Source of the DNA: Roridomyces roridus
Taxonomy: Eukaryota > Basidiomycota > Agaricomycetes > Agaricales > Mycenaceae
Direction: 5' to 3'
Length of the DNA stretch: 64,000 nucleotides
NCBI GenBank assembly: GCA_029378245.1
Contig: JARKIF010000008.1
Span: 868,001-932,000, forward strand
Shown here: positions 1-10,144 of the stretch, piece by piece
Position numbering within the stretch: the first letter of the stretch is position 1
How the letters are laid out: the number at the start of each line of letters is the position of its first letter
Notes under the pieces: generated by a model
The model's input: the letters and a program-made list of their open reading frames with translations, nothing else
Database searches by the model: none
Told to the model about the DNA's origin: nothing
Translations under genes and position numbers: made by a program

Positions 1-601
1 AGGATATATGTATGGAGTCAAAAGAAAGGCGCACCGAGCCGTGTGTCCCAATTCCACGCGTCAAGCTCCTACTTCCCCACTCCTATGCTGTCCTATGCTG
101 TATCCAAAGGATATACGCGTGTGCAGATCGCGTAGGTAGTCCCAATCCGGGCCTAAGAGGCACGGTCTCGTTGTCGTCTTGTCGGTCGGTGGTCTTCTTT
201 CTGCCCGGTTGAGGCAGCGTGGAGGGTGGATGAAGTGGTGGATGGGACTGTCTTCTGTATGGTAGCGAAGAGTGGTAGGGCAAGAGCTCAAAACGAACAG
301 CAACAAGCGTGAATCGCCGTCGTGGTGAGCAATCAAGAGGATGATGTGGCGGTGCCGCCGCCACTCCTGATCATTGATGCGCCCACTCTCCCGACGCTCT
401 TACCTTGTCCTCTGATGAACCCAAGCCGTTCGTACCTCGCGTCGTGTTTATCTCGGAAGATTCTCCTCGTCGCTGGCCTGGTTCTCGACTCTGAAGAAAC
501 CCAATAGCTAGAAGGAAAATGAAATTCATCGACGACCTTTTCCTCTTGTCCTCCACCGATTCGGACCCGACCACGCAAGCGTTCCCGGTTTATATAGGGA
601 G

Positions 602-1240
602 ATGTCGGAAACCGCACTTCCAGATGAAATCATCTCCGACATTCTCTCGCCCGCCTTCAGAGTCTGCGACAAGAAAATTTCCGATACATCCTTGGTGTCC
701 CCCTTCACGGAGTACTCTGTTCTACCTTCTTCTATGTAAGTCGTGGCTACGCGTCGCGACTCCCTTTCTATACCACGACGTCGTCATCCGTTCGAAGGCC
801 CTAGCGCGAACCCTTTCTAGCCATAAGGACCTCGGACGATTCATCAAGCGTTTGCACGTTACGGAGCTCCGATGCGCACCATCCTGAAGTCTTCCCCACA
901 CGTGTCTCACCTCTACGTCTCCCTGGACGTCTTCTCCACTGGGATCTGCGATGGGCTTCGTCTAATCAGCCCTTCATGTTTGATCATCTTCGACCTCCAG
1001 CCCCGTCCCAGACAGCTCCTCCCGCGTCTCCAGCAAAATACTCCCTTTAAGCGAATGGGATTGACGGCGCGGCACTCAGAATCGCGTCCGATCGGCGTGG
1101 GGGTAGAGAACAGGGCGGAGAATGTGAAGCGTTGAACGCATGATTGAGCAGTTGGACGAGCAAGAGGTGGAGAGTGAAATCATCAAGATTGGGGAATGTA
1201 AAGTAAACCGTACTCGTTCTTCGCTACCCGAATCAAACCA
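602..1240 (+). pseudogene. Decayed F-box protein gene
   Basis: The reading from base 602 begins MSETALPDEIISDILSPAF, the F-box start typical of the expanded Agaricomycete F-box family. About 110 bases later the family block (KSWLRVATPFLYHDVV, then FIKRLHV) continues in another frame. A third block (ILKSSPHVSHLYVSLDVFS) returns to the first frame from about base 872. Near 1145-1200 a further short stretch in yet another frame (EVESEIIKIGEC) resembles a coding tail. No GT-AG intron joins these pieces, so I read the locus as a pseudogene with at least two frame breaks. If functional, it would have been a substrate receptor of an SCF ubiquitin ligase. Sequence error at one of the breaks cannot be excluded. 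Confidence 0.6.
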
Positions 1241-1570
1241 TCCCTTGAATACTCCTGCCAGTATGCAACAATTCAGCGCGCTAAGGGTTCATGTATTGCG
1301 TCGGTGCTGCTAGTAAGAAACGCAGGTCGCCGAGTTGGCGGGTGTGTTATCTATCGTCGTGGTTGACGCCGCACCTATTCAGCAGCAGTCTCCAGATGTT
1401 ATTGAGGCTCACCTTCGCCTCGCCAGATAATCGTCCCAACCATTTCTGTAAAAAGAGTCCTCCTGAGCGTCGGGTCGGAAAGTCGTTCTGGTGTTCTCAC
1501 CTGAGGTAATTAGTCTGACGAGCGGTTCTACACACAATTTAGAGCTGCAACATCCCAAGGATTTGCATTC

Positions 1571-1918
1571 TTACACGAAGTCTGCGTGCGCTTGAGGCAG
1601 AAGCCCTTTGATTCGGCGAATCTCGTCGACCACGTCGTATTGCTTCACGCCCTCCTCCCGTCGTATGCGTTCCAGCCAGATGGATATTTGCGTGGCGGTG
1701 TGACGAATCTTGAAGGGCGGGACATCGAAGTGCTCGCTTGCCGAGGCGACCGCGCCCATTTCGAGACTCTCGGGTGTTATTACTCTCTCGACGCACTCGG
1801 GTGCAGCCCGCAAAGCGGCCAGAACCATCGGGCGAGGAAAGACGTCTACTATCTGGTGCACGAGCTGGTGTGCGGTCAGACGAGGTGCAGTCGGAGTGGT
1901 CGAATTAGTCGTGTCCAT
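1571..1918 (-). CDS. Possible small hypothetical protein (115 aa)
   Basis: A single open frame with an ATG start encodes 115 residues beginning MDTTNSTTPTAPRLTAHQ and ending in a charged segment (RRIKGLL). The composition looks like a soluble helical protein. I recognise no domain, and no intron is needed. It sits between two F-box remnants, and the opposite strand also carries an open frame, so this may be a chance ORF. No TATA box or other support is visible. Low confidence. Confidence 0.3.
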   Translation of the reverse strand: MDTTNSTTPTAPRLTAHQLVHQIVDVFPRPMVLAALRAAPECVERVITPESLEMGAVASASEHFDVPPFKIRHTATQISIWLERIRREEGVKQYDVVDEIRRIKGLLPQAHADFV

Positions 1919-1982
1919 GTCTGGATTGATAATCAATTGATCGCATCTGTTTCTTGCTCGTCGTCAATTCTCAACGTTCAAC

Positions 1983-2112
1983 TCTGAAGAAACCTAATGT
2001 CTGGCCGAAGATTTATCGAGAGGGAGAGAGGTGATTAAGAATTGCGGAATGTAAACTAAACCGTACAGAATTGGTTCCGGTTGTGGCCATCACAACCCGC
2101 ATCAAACCATTT
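1983..2112 (+). repeat. Second F-box-associated remnant (degenerate direct repeat)
   Basis: This stretch resembles pieces that flank the first F-box pseudogene. The motif TCTGAAGAAACC occurs here and near base 494. The block GGAATGTAAA-TAAACCGTAC, followed by ATCAAACCAT, occurs here and near 1192-1242. The intervening F-box body is missing, so this looks like an internally deleted copy of the same element. Confidence 0.5.
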
Positions 2113-2142
2113 CAGCCCCCGCCATCGTGTCACGTGATTTTC

Positions 2143-2499
2143 TCAGTACTTAAATATGATATACCAGGCGTGTATCACACCGGGGCTGGAGGGACGTGAG
2201 CTAGAGAGGTAGGAGAAAGGCGGAGACTCACATCCAACCGAGGATGGTGAGCAAGATCTGCGAAGTTTGTTTGTGTTTGCCGGGTTGAGACGGATCACTC
2301 ACGTTGATCAAAAGATCGGAGCCGCAGCCGCGCTCGAAGAACACGCCTATTGTGCGTTTAGCGTCAAGCAACGAGAGAGATGCAGGACTTGCCCAGCGGC
2401 GGTAGGAAGATTGCGCATAGGAGCTTACAAATGTCGGAACTCGTGAACGCCTGGAATAGAGGTGAGGGACGAGACGAACAAGAACAGGGAACAAACCAT
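2143..2499 (-). CDS. PMP3: PMP3-family plasma-membrane proteolipid, copy 1
   Basis: Five exons (2497-2499, 2393-2450, 2303-2346, 2232-2257, 2143-2185) encode a 57-residue protein of the PMP3/UPF0057 family, very small two-helix membrane proteins that affect membrane potential and salt or cation tolerance. Diagnostic segments are FLPPLGVFFERGCG, DLLIN and ILGWIPGVIHAWYI. The first exon is the ATG alone, followed directly by an intron (ATG/GTTTGT). Intron 2 (2347-2392) has a GC donor (GG/GCAAGT) and interrupts the LPPLG motif; copy 2 lacks this intron. All junctions close in frame and total 174 coding bases. It is a tandem duplicate of the next gene, same strand, with 171 bp between them. A weak TATA-like ACATAAA lies upstream on the minus strand. 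Confidence 0.9.
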
Positions 2500-2670
2500 T
2501 GTGGTGGTCGGGGAAGAGGTGTAGTCTTACAACACGCCCCCGAGCCAAGGCTTTATGTAGGCAACGTCATCGGCGGTCTTCGCGTAGATTATATAAATTG
2601 AAAATGGGTATCATATTACAAGACATTCATCGTCCAAGACGTGCCCGCCGTTCCCCGCCGCTGCCGCCTC

Positions 2671-2986
2671 TCAGTACTTTAGAATGATATACAAAGCATG
2701 CACGATTCCGGGGCTGCGAAGATGAGAGAAGAAGGAGGAGGAGGAGGAGAAGCAACTCACATATAACCGAGGATAGTGAGGAGGATCTGCAATGAGACTG
2801 AGCTTCCGGCCTCGGAACGGTTAGGATCACTTACGTTAATAAGCAAGTCGGCACCGCAGCCCCGTTCCAAAAAGACCCCGAGCGGGGGTAGGAGTATCGC
2901 CAACAGGATTTTGCAGACATCTGATGTTGTGAAGGCCTAGAAGAGGTGAGTTGAGGGTTGTGCAGCGGAAGAAATCCACTCGCCAT
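2671..2986 (-). CDS. PMP3: PMP3-family plasma-membrane proteolipid, copy 2
   Basis: Four exons (2984-2986, 2835-2936, 2761-2786, 2671-2713) encode 57 residues, the same length as copy 1, with LLPPLGVFLERGCGADLLIN and ILGYIPGIVHALYI. The start codon is again an exon by itself, but here the following intron (2937-2983) has a GC donor (ATG/GCGAGT). The copy-1 intron inside LPPLG is absent, so one copy gained or lost an intron after duplication. A strong TATA box (CTATATAAA on the minus strand, 3047-3055) lies about 60 bp upstream of the ATG. The predicted product is a two-helix membrane proteolipid of the plasma membrane. The third intron is a polypyrimidine tract seen as repeated GAG on the plus strand. 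Confidence 0.9.
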
Positions 2987-3080
2987 GGTTATGGATAGTA
3001 GTTGGAAAGAGGGGAAAGTAGAGAAGAGAAACCGAGCGACTGCGGCTTTATATAGCAAGCAGTGACGTAGTTGATCGATC
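2987..3080. promoter_or_regulatory. Divergent promoter, PMP3 copy 2 / kynurenine formamidase
   Basis: Only 94 bp separate the PMP3 copy 2 ATG on the minus strand from the formamidase ATG on the plus strand. A TATA box for the minus-strand gene sits at 3047-3055. No TATA is visible for the formamidase. Confidence 0.6.
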
Positions 3081-3851
3081 ATGGACCTTCCTTACACCGC
3101 CAGTGGCGACCTACGGTTCGACCTTCATCAGCCCCACGACTCCACCAATGACTCTCCAATTCTTGTTTATGTCCACGGTGGTGCCTGGAAAGGCGAGGAC
3201 AAGTCGGACCATGCGCCACTCGCCTCGCTGCTAGTCGCAGCATCCAACTGCCCCGTTCTCGTTCCCAACTACCGCCTCACGACCGCCAAAAACAATCTGC
3301 GGCATCCCGCGCATGCAGAGGACATACTCGAGTTCCTCATCTTCCTGCCGACCTGCGATGCCATATCCACCGCAGGCCGCCCTATCTATCTTATCGGGCA
3401 TAGCGCCGGGGCCCACATTATCGCCTCCATCTTCCTCGACTCGTCCGCAGTCACCCCGTCTTTAACCCCGCCGCCGGCTCTCCTCCAGGCCGTCAAGGGT
3501 CTCGTACTGGCCGAGGGAATCCACGACATCGATCTACTCCTCACGCGTTTCCCGACCTACCGAGCCTGGTTTATCGCAGAGGCCTTTGGCGACCGCCCCT
3601 CCTACGCCCCGTTCTCCGTCACCACCATGGGAACGCGTGAGGGAGGCGAGCATCTGCGATGGCTCGTCATCCACTCGACTGGAGACACCCTTGTCGATCA
3701 GCCCCAGAGCGAGACCATGTACGATCATCTGAGGACGCTTTATGCGCCCGACAATGTTTCGCGCAGCTTTGACCAGCTCGACTTGGAACACAGCGATATC
3801 TTGACCACCCCGCTGTTCATTGATATCGTTCGCGCCTTTTGTACCAATTGA
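3081..3851 (+). CDS. BNA7: Kynurenine formamidase-like alpha/beta hydrolase
   Basis: Single-exon gene of 256 residues. The fold and motifs are those of fungal kynurenine formamidase (arylformamidase), which hydrolyses N-formyl-L-kynurenine to L-kynurenine and formate. The oxyanion motif HGGAW is at residues 32-36, the nucleophile elbow GHSAG puts the catalytic Ser at 108, the acid is probably Asp202 (TGDTLVD), and the base is His237 (LEHSD). The length matches the family. The ATG is the first in frame, 94 bp from the divergent PMP3 gene. The assignment is strengthened by kynureninase and kynurenine monooxygenase 2-4 kb downstream. A generic esterase of the same superfamily is the alternative. 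Confidence 0.8.
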   Translation: MDLPYTASGDLRFDLHQPHDSTNDSPILVYVHGGAWKGEDKSDHAPLASLLVAASNCPVLVPNYRLTTAKNNLRHPAHAEDILEFLIFLPTCDAISTAGRPIYLIGHSAGAHIIASIFLDSSAVTPSLTPPPALLQAVKGLVLAEGIHDIDLLLTRFPTYRAWFIAEAFGDRPSYAPFSVTTMGTREGGEHLRWLVIHSTGDTLVDQPQSETMYDHLRTLYAPDNVSRSFDQLDLEHSDILTTPLFIDIVRAFCTN

Positions 3852-4530
3852 TTTATGGAAATTTATTGACCAACTCTGGACTGCTTACAAGTTGCCAACT
3901 CGGGGCGAGGAACGAGTTCTGGGTCGGGCGTTAGATAAGGTAGCGACGATTTACGTAATTTGTATGTATTTGGCCGCCATCAGGCGGGCTTTCCTCCCGA
4001 CCACCACCATCGAACCAACAACAACCAATCCGCGCGGCTGGCCTTCGCCTCCTCGTTCAAATCTTCTTCCATGATATGCCATGATACCCTACGCTTCTCC
4101 AACACTGCTCTCCACACGCTGCCGAGACCGAGCTGAGGACAAATCGACCTTCGGCACGCAACGATGCACGCGAATACAATCATAAGAGGACCTCGGTCGT
4201 GACGCGTACTACCCGCGGCGCCAAATGGAAACCCTGGGGATGGCATTGGCGCGTCTAGGGGCTACGGAGGTGCATCCTTCGCGTGGCTCCAGGTAGTGAG
4301 TTTTCGATTGCCGTACTATCTGCTATATACCCTTCATCAGCTTTCACCATCCACCTATCGTTGTTTCCGACCCAAAATACGCGACTCGTCATACCAAGTT
4401 GTCGACCACGCCCCTTTCGTATCAGAAAAGCCCCTTAAACTTCCTCGACCGTGGTTTCCACGCCAGCGACTCCGCTTGGCAAGCCCAACACGGTTTTTCG
4501 CCGAGTCGATCTCCAGACTACCCATCCATT

Positions 4531-4690
4531 CGACGCAGTGGTTGTCGCTCGAGCCAAAATCTCACGGCCCCGTCTTTGTCCTCTCGACGGAACGGCTGTC
4601 GTTTTGAGCCAACTCTCCGGGCCCCATCTTTGTAACGTCGATGCAGCGGTTGTCTTTGGAGCTGAGTCTCGCGATCCTGTCCATCTATTT
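4531..4690 (+). repeat. Three tandem copies of a 54-bp unit
   Basis: Units start at 4531 (CGACGCAGTGGTTGTCG), 4585 (CGACGGAACGGCTGTCG) and 4639 (CGATGCAGCGGTTGTC), exactly 54 bp apart. Each continues with GAGCC-like and CCCC(G/A)TC(T)TTG segments. The third copy is the most diverged. The period is a multiple of three and stays open in two frames, but no larger gene surrounds it. Confidence 0.75.
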
Positions 4691-4845
4691 TGATTTTATT
4701 CGTCAGTGACCCTCTCACGATTCCGCCCAACATTATTTGGTGCCAAACGTTTGCTCTACATACGCGACCGTCCCAACACCCAACACATTGTTCTCCGACT
4801 CCACGCTTCTACGCGACCGCTGCGGCAAACACACTGTGGCGACTC

Positions 4846-5065
4846 CAACAGGCGCTTTCGCTTTTACGCGACCGAGACGCTTTCGCCTCCGTGCGACAGT
4901 CATGAACAGGCGCTTTCGTTGTTATGCGACCGCCCCAGCTCACTGGCCGCCAGCTACCGACTTTGACATTCAATCTCAGCTCAATAGGCGCTCTCGCTTT
5001 TGCGCGACCGTCACCAACAGACTCCGTGCCACCGTCATCAACAGGGGCTTTCGCTATCGGGACAT
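4846..5065 (+). repeat. Irregular repeats of a CAACAGGCGCTTTCGCTTTTACGCGACCG-like unit
   Basis: The core AACAGGCGCTTTCG recurs at about 4848, 4905, 4983 (as AATAGGCGCTCTCG) and 5040 (as AACAGGGGCTTTCG), usually followed by a GCGACCG element. Spacings are about 58, 78 and 58 bp. More isolated CGCGACCG copies lie just upstream. Diverged and non-coding as far as I can see. Confidence 0.6.
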
Positions 5066-6113
5066 TTTTATCTGTTTTTATGTGTATTTTTTCCCCCGTG
5101 ATGAGCTCGTGGTGGCGATTCCGCGGGTACCAACTAACCGCCGCCCAGTTTTACAAGTTTTCAAACGATGATATTGATGTAATTTTGACATTCATTCCTC
5201 CGCCTCTGCCTCTTTCTTTCTTCCCCTTCCGTCCTCTCCGCACCGCTCCGTTGGTGTGTCCGACGTTCTCCGCCTCGGACTCGCCCGCCTACGTCGCGCG
5301 AGGTCACCGCCAAGTCCCTCGAGTCGACCCGACGCGCGCACGCACCGAACGCGCCACTGCCCTCAATCCTCGGCGGTTTTTATGACCTCGCCCCGACAAT
5401 ACTTTCAGCTCGATACAAGCTCGATCAACATATCGGTTTCTCAAGATATCTTTTCCGTGAATGCCAATCAACGCAGGAAGTGCATCAAGTTTACAGGGAC
5501 GCTGACCGTCGCCACCTTATCAGCCGATTCTCGTATTCTTGGCGGGCATTGACGGGGAGCCGCTGTTTTACGGCGTGGAGGGAACATATACACGACTCTT
5601 GCTGCGCATGGCCATCCCGTACTTAACAATGGAAAATGTCTCTTTGCGCACAAATTGGCTGCGAGAATACCGACTCGCAAGACCGCTGACAAGTTTCTTA
5701 GGAGGCAGAAGGCGGCGCGGTGATGGTGTCCTTGCGTTTCTCTTCATGCACGAGCCCTGTATGCGAGGCAGGGAGGCCGGGAGTTCAGTGTAGACAACAC
5801 GACTCACTCGCAACTGGGATTCAACGCAGTCTGCTGGCTAGACGAGCTTCTTGTCCCGTGAAAGGCCAAGCCTCGTCGCCTTACTGAGGGCTAGCTGGTC
5901 TACTTGTCGGCTCACCGTTCCTTTTCTTCTGGCCTGCCAGGCCCACATGTCTCGCCGAAAAAGAGGGGATGGTACTCACTGGGAACCCTGCATCTCTTTC
6001 GCAGGCCAAGGACGAGTCGGTGAGCAAGAGGGACTGGCAAAATCCGAAAGTCTGGCAGCTCAAATTCATCTCCGACTGATACAATATATATATTTCCAAG
6101 ACCCGGGATACAT

Positions 6114-7720
6114 TCAATTGGAAGCGAGACTATCGAACGCCCGCTCGAGCAACAGTGCGCCCTGCTCGCAGTCTTTGAGAGTGTTGAACAACGGAGCAGG
6201 CGCGAGCCTTATCACGCTGGGGTTGCGCTCGTCGCCGATGACCCCAAAGCTCGTTAGCGCCTCGTGGATGTGTTGCATCACCCCGATGGGGAGGAATAAA
6301 AGGGAGAGTTGCGCTCCACGACTCTGCGGATCAGCCGGGGTAATGATGGTGAATGCTGGTTTGGCAGATTGTCGCTCAACGGCCTTCTCCACGGGTACGA
6401 AATACTTGGATTGCTTGAGAAGTTTTTCGAGCGCGCCGGTGAGTTGAAGAGAGCGCTCCCGCAGCGGTTCCATCATCCCTGCTTCTTTGAAAACTTGGAG
6501 AGAGCCTAGCAATGACGCGGCAGCCAAAATTGACGGATTTGATTGTTGGAAGCCTTGAGCGCCTTCGATTGGCGAAAATTTGGGCGGCATCGCAAAACGT
6601 GTAGCCGGATCGTGTCCCCACCAGCCCGCGAATCTAAAACCGCATATTAGGAGCATGAAAAACAATTGCGAGAGTTGACTTGCTTTGGAAGTTCGGTTTC
6701 CTTCCATTTTTCATGAACGTAAAGGCCGGCAATGGAACCAGGGCCGGCGTTGAGATACTTGTAAGTGCACCAAACGGCAAAGTCGACGCCCCAGTCGTGC
6801 AGAGAGAGGGGTACATTGCCAACGGCATGGGCTAGATCCCAGCCACAGATGCACCCCTGCCCATCATGAATTATATATACAACGTAAAGATAAAGTACGG
6901 ACCTGTTCCTGTGCTGCGCGTGTTATTGCTTGCATGGGGAACCACTGGCCAGTGTAGTACTGGACGCCGCTGAAAATGACCAGCGCAATGGAGGAACCTT
7001 CGCGGGCAATGACATCGAGTATGTCTTGTTCGCGAAGAGTGTATTCGCCAGGCCGCGGCGATAGCTCCAGGACCGTCTTGGCGGGATCTAGCCCATGAGC
7101 GAGGGCTTGCGAAGCAAAAGCGTACTAGATGTAAATTGAGCTTCCTCGAGCAATCCAGCGCGGGCGGGCTGTGCAGACCTGATCCGAGGGAAAGGCGTGT
7201 GCTTCGCACAGTATCTTGAACCGTTCGGGGGTAGGTTTGTAGAACGAGTCCATCATTAGATGCAGATTTGCAGTCAAGGTTCCCATGCACGCTACTTCCT
7301 TCTCCTTTGCGCCTACGAGGATGAGAACAGCTACTCGAGTTGTGTGATCGTCAGCTTGCCTACTATGTCTGCAAAGAGGGGGGTGATATGGTCGCAGAAA
7401 TCGACCCAACCCCGGCCATTGGGATGCGCGCTAAAATGTCCCATGACGGCACTTTTGCTGATCACCAAAGAGGATTGACAAGGTGAATGGATGTTTACCA
7501 AGTACCCCATGCCTTCAATTCCTCCTGGACAAGGGCGTTGGATCGCTTGGACAAGGGACCGAGCGAGTTCCCGCAGAGGTACGTGCAGATGGCATCTGAA
7601 AGGCGAGTTGTGGGTGACGTCTAGGGGCGGCGACAGAGACTAGCCTGGTTCAGGATGGCTGGATGCACCTATCTGCGTGTTTGTGGGTAGGAGGAACTGG
7701 TCGGACAGAGGTGTGGCCAT
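6114..7720 (-). CDS. BNA5: Kynureninase
   Basis: Seven exons (7669-7720, 7499-7595, 7360-7457, 7179-7312, 6903-7124, 6684-6856, 6114-6633) encode 431 residues, normal for this PLP enzyme, which cleaves kynurenine or 3-hydroxykynurenine to anthranilate or 3-hydroxyanthranilate plus alanine. Visible family blocks are [13 protein letters not shown] near the N-terminus, [33 protein letters not shown], and the PLP-lysine segment [12 protein letters not shown] with Lys234. The C-terminal block is [13 protein letters not shown]. Two introns have GC donors: 7313-7359 (GTAG/GCAAGC) and 6634-6683 (CAAA/GCAAGT). Only those choices keep the conserved motifs in frame. It is head to head with kynurenine 3-monooxygenase. 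Confidence 0.93.
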
Positions 7721-7894
7721 TGATGGTAATTGCCGGATAAGGACAACCAAGTTTGTTTGTTCGTCAGCAACCCAAAAGCGGAAGACCGATCGTGCTTATT
7801 ACGGCTTCCGATACTTACCTCAATCGCGCACTCGCGAGCCCGCCCTCATCCCCGCACCATCACAGGTAACGACCGCGCAAGCAAGAACGCGAAA
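7721..7894. promoter_or_regulatory. Shared divergent promoter of kynureninase and kynurenine monooxygenase
   Basis: The two start codons are 174 bp apart and point away from each other, so both genes must be controlled from this interval. One GATAAG element (7736-7741) matches the GATA-factor core used in fungal nitrogen control. A single six-base hit is weak evidence. No TATA box is evident. Confidence 0.6.
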
Positions 7895-9764
7895 ATGTCC
7901 CGGAAAGCCGTCGTTGTAGGGGCGGGCCCTGTTGGCTGTCTCGCTGCAATCTCTCTCGCACGCCGCGGCTGGCAGGTCGCACTCTACGAAGGACGGGCCG
8001 GTAAGTTTTGTGGCAACGCACGAGAAGAATCTGCAATTGGCTCAACTCGATCGCTTTCCCAGACCTCCGTCAGCCGTCTGTACAGCGCACGGCGCAGCTT
8101 CGATCCATAAATCTTGCCATTTCGCACCGTGGACTTGCTGCTATAGAAGCAATTGATCCACTTGTCGCCCAGCGGTTTCTGCAGACGGTCATTCCCATGA
8201 AAGGCCGCATGATACATCACCCAAGCGGAACTTGCGACAGCCAATTATATGACAGAGATGGACAGGTCTGGCTTTTTCTCCTCACCAGTCCCCCTTCTTT
8301 TGGCGTTATCGGGTCCAGTGTAGCAGCAGCTGATACTTGTGCTAGTGCATAAACTCGATTGACCGCTCCCTTCTCAACCAGAGCCTGCTCGAAGAGGCGT
8401 CTGCCTCCCCGAATATTCGCCTCTTTTTCCAGCAAAAAGTCCAATTGGTCGATTTTGAAAAGAAAACCATGACGGTTCTAGATGTTCCTAGCGGTGTTCC
8501 TCGTTCCGTGGAGTTCGATTTCTGTGTCGGCGCCGATGGCAGCTACTCCGTGATTCGGCGCCAGATGATGAAGGTGGTTAGGCATGTGCAAAGCATTGTT
8601 TTTTTACGCTACTCCGAACCCACGCTGATACGGTTCATTGGTATATCAGAATGGATTTCCAGCAAGAATACCTGAGAGATGAATATATCGAGTTCAGAAT
8701 GCCGGCAGGACGGGACGACAAGGGGGCTCCAGTCTTTCCCCTTGATCCGGACCATCTTCACATTTGGCCTCGCCATTCATTCATGTTTATTGCTCTACCA
8801 AACAAAGTAAGCTCACGTCACGATCCACGTAGCGTCTTCTCAGTTTTCCCAGGATAAATCGTTTACCTGCACGCTTTTCGCACCCACCAAGGAGCTAGAC
8901 CTACTCGTGGACCTTGAAGCTTTTCTGTCGTGGTTTAGAAAATATTTCCCGGACGCCCTAGAGCTTATTGGGCAAGATAACCTCGCCAATGACTGGACGA
9001 GGAATCCTAGAAGCCCCCTCATATGCACCAAGGTACAAATTAATTGTCTGGAACGTGTGGCTCGGTGACTGAACCGAGGCGCCCATTTTTCTAGTCCAAC
9101 CCTTATCATTACCTCGATCGCGCCATTCTTCTGGGAGACGCCGCGCACTCGATGGTTCCATTTTACGGCCAAGGATTGAACTGTGGCCTGGAAGACGTGC
9201 GAGTGCTGGACAATATTTTGGGGGAGGCACAGGTTTCAGCGACAACATCGGAATCTGTCAACGCCGGCGAGGTCGATACCAAATTGGCTTCTGCTCTTGC
9301 GCGGTACTCTCAAAGTCGACATGAAGATCTCATCGCCATAGGCGATTTGGCCATGGCTAATTAGTGCGTGCATTTTTGCGGAAATGAAAATATTCATTTC
9401 AACCTGTTTATCCAGTGTGGAAATGCGGCACTCTGTAACAACTCCCGCGTACTTGTTTCGCAAGACGGTGGACGCGCTTCTGTACTCGCTGACGTCCCCC
9501 AAAATTATTCCGCTGTCTTCTCTGGTTCCACTGCTCTCCCGCGTACCGTTCGCAGAGAAGGTGTCTGGGTGGTTGCCTCTCTACACGATGGTGACCTTCC
9601 GACCGGATATTGGATATGCAATTGCCAAGCAGCGAGCAGAGAGGCAGTCGCGCATCCTTACTGCGCTGGGCTGGCTGGGGACGGGAGCCCTCGGGGCGGC
9701 CGGGGTGGGTGTGATTCGATTTGTGTGGCTGAGCTTCTCACGGCAATTGCGTCTACAAAAATGA
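7895..9764 (+). CDS. BNA4: Kynurenine 3-monooxygenase
   Basis: Seven exons (7895-8000, 8063-8265, 8346-8581, 8650-8806, 8853-9032, 9095-9363, 9416-9764) encode 499 residues. The enzyme is an FAD/NADPH hydroxylase that converts kynurenine to 3-hydroxykynurenine and is normally anchored in the mitochondrial outer membrane. The FAD GxGxxG motif is at residues 9-14 (GAGPVG), followed by the family blocks INSIDRSLLNQ, MDFQQEYLRDEYIE and the second FAD motif GDAAHSMVPFYGQGLNCG. The C-terminus carries a hydrophobic segment (LGTGALGAAGVGVIRFVWL) consistent with the membrane anchor. Intron 3 (8582-8649) requires a GC donor (TTAG/GCATGT) to restore VVRMDFQQEY. All exons close in frame. Confidence 0.95.
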
Positions 9765-10144
9765 ACAAACCCTGGAACGGCGTTTTTCTGGGAAAATAGA
9801 AATGTATCTAGTTAAATGCAGTTCTTCCGAAGAAATATTCACAAAGGCAAGAAGATTACGCGAGGACATAGCGGCGGACTCGGAATCAAATCGCATTCGA
9901 CAGCCCAGATGCTTCTTTTTTTCCAGCATGTGTACAACATTTCTCAGACAATTGTATGCTCCATACATACTGTACAGTCCACGATAAATAAGCGACGATG
10001 GATAGGTAGTGTGTGTCGAGGTACGCAGAGCAAAAACAAACGAGAAGCAAGGTAACAAGAAAAGAAACAACAGTCCGTACGACCATCAAAGGTCGGTCGG
10101 TGAGGTGAGGTGGCGCGCGAAGAGAAGAGGCGATAGGACGCGAA
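9765..10144. other. Convergent 3' region between KMO and the AT-hook gene
   Basis: About 380 bp between two convergent stop codons. It should contain both 3' untranslated regions and terminators. I see no gene or clear motif in it. Confidence 0.5.

Larger units (their letters stand above)
3852..6113. other. Gene-free stretch with degenerate repeats
   Basis: No gene model can be supported in these 2.26 kb. Several overlapping ORFs of 60-200 codons occur in all frames, but none shows a recognisable domain, a consistent frame or splice-linked continuation. Two repeat zones lie inside (listed separately). The tract from about 5190 to 5390 is pyrimidine-rich on the plus strand. It may be a decayed mobile element or rapidly evolving intergenic DNA inserted within the kynurenine cluster. 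Confidence 0.5.

Noticed and set aside
4296..5552. Overlapping ORFs of 70-153 codons between formamidase and kynureninase
   Set aside because: They switch frames across repeats, show no conserved domain and no plausible intron structure, so no gene was called.
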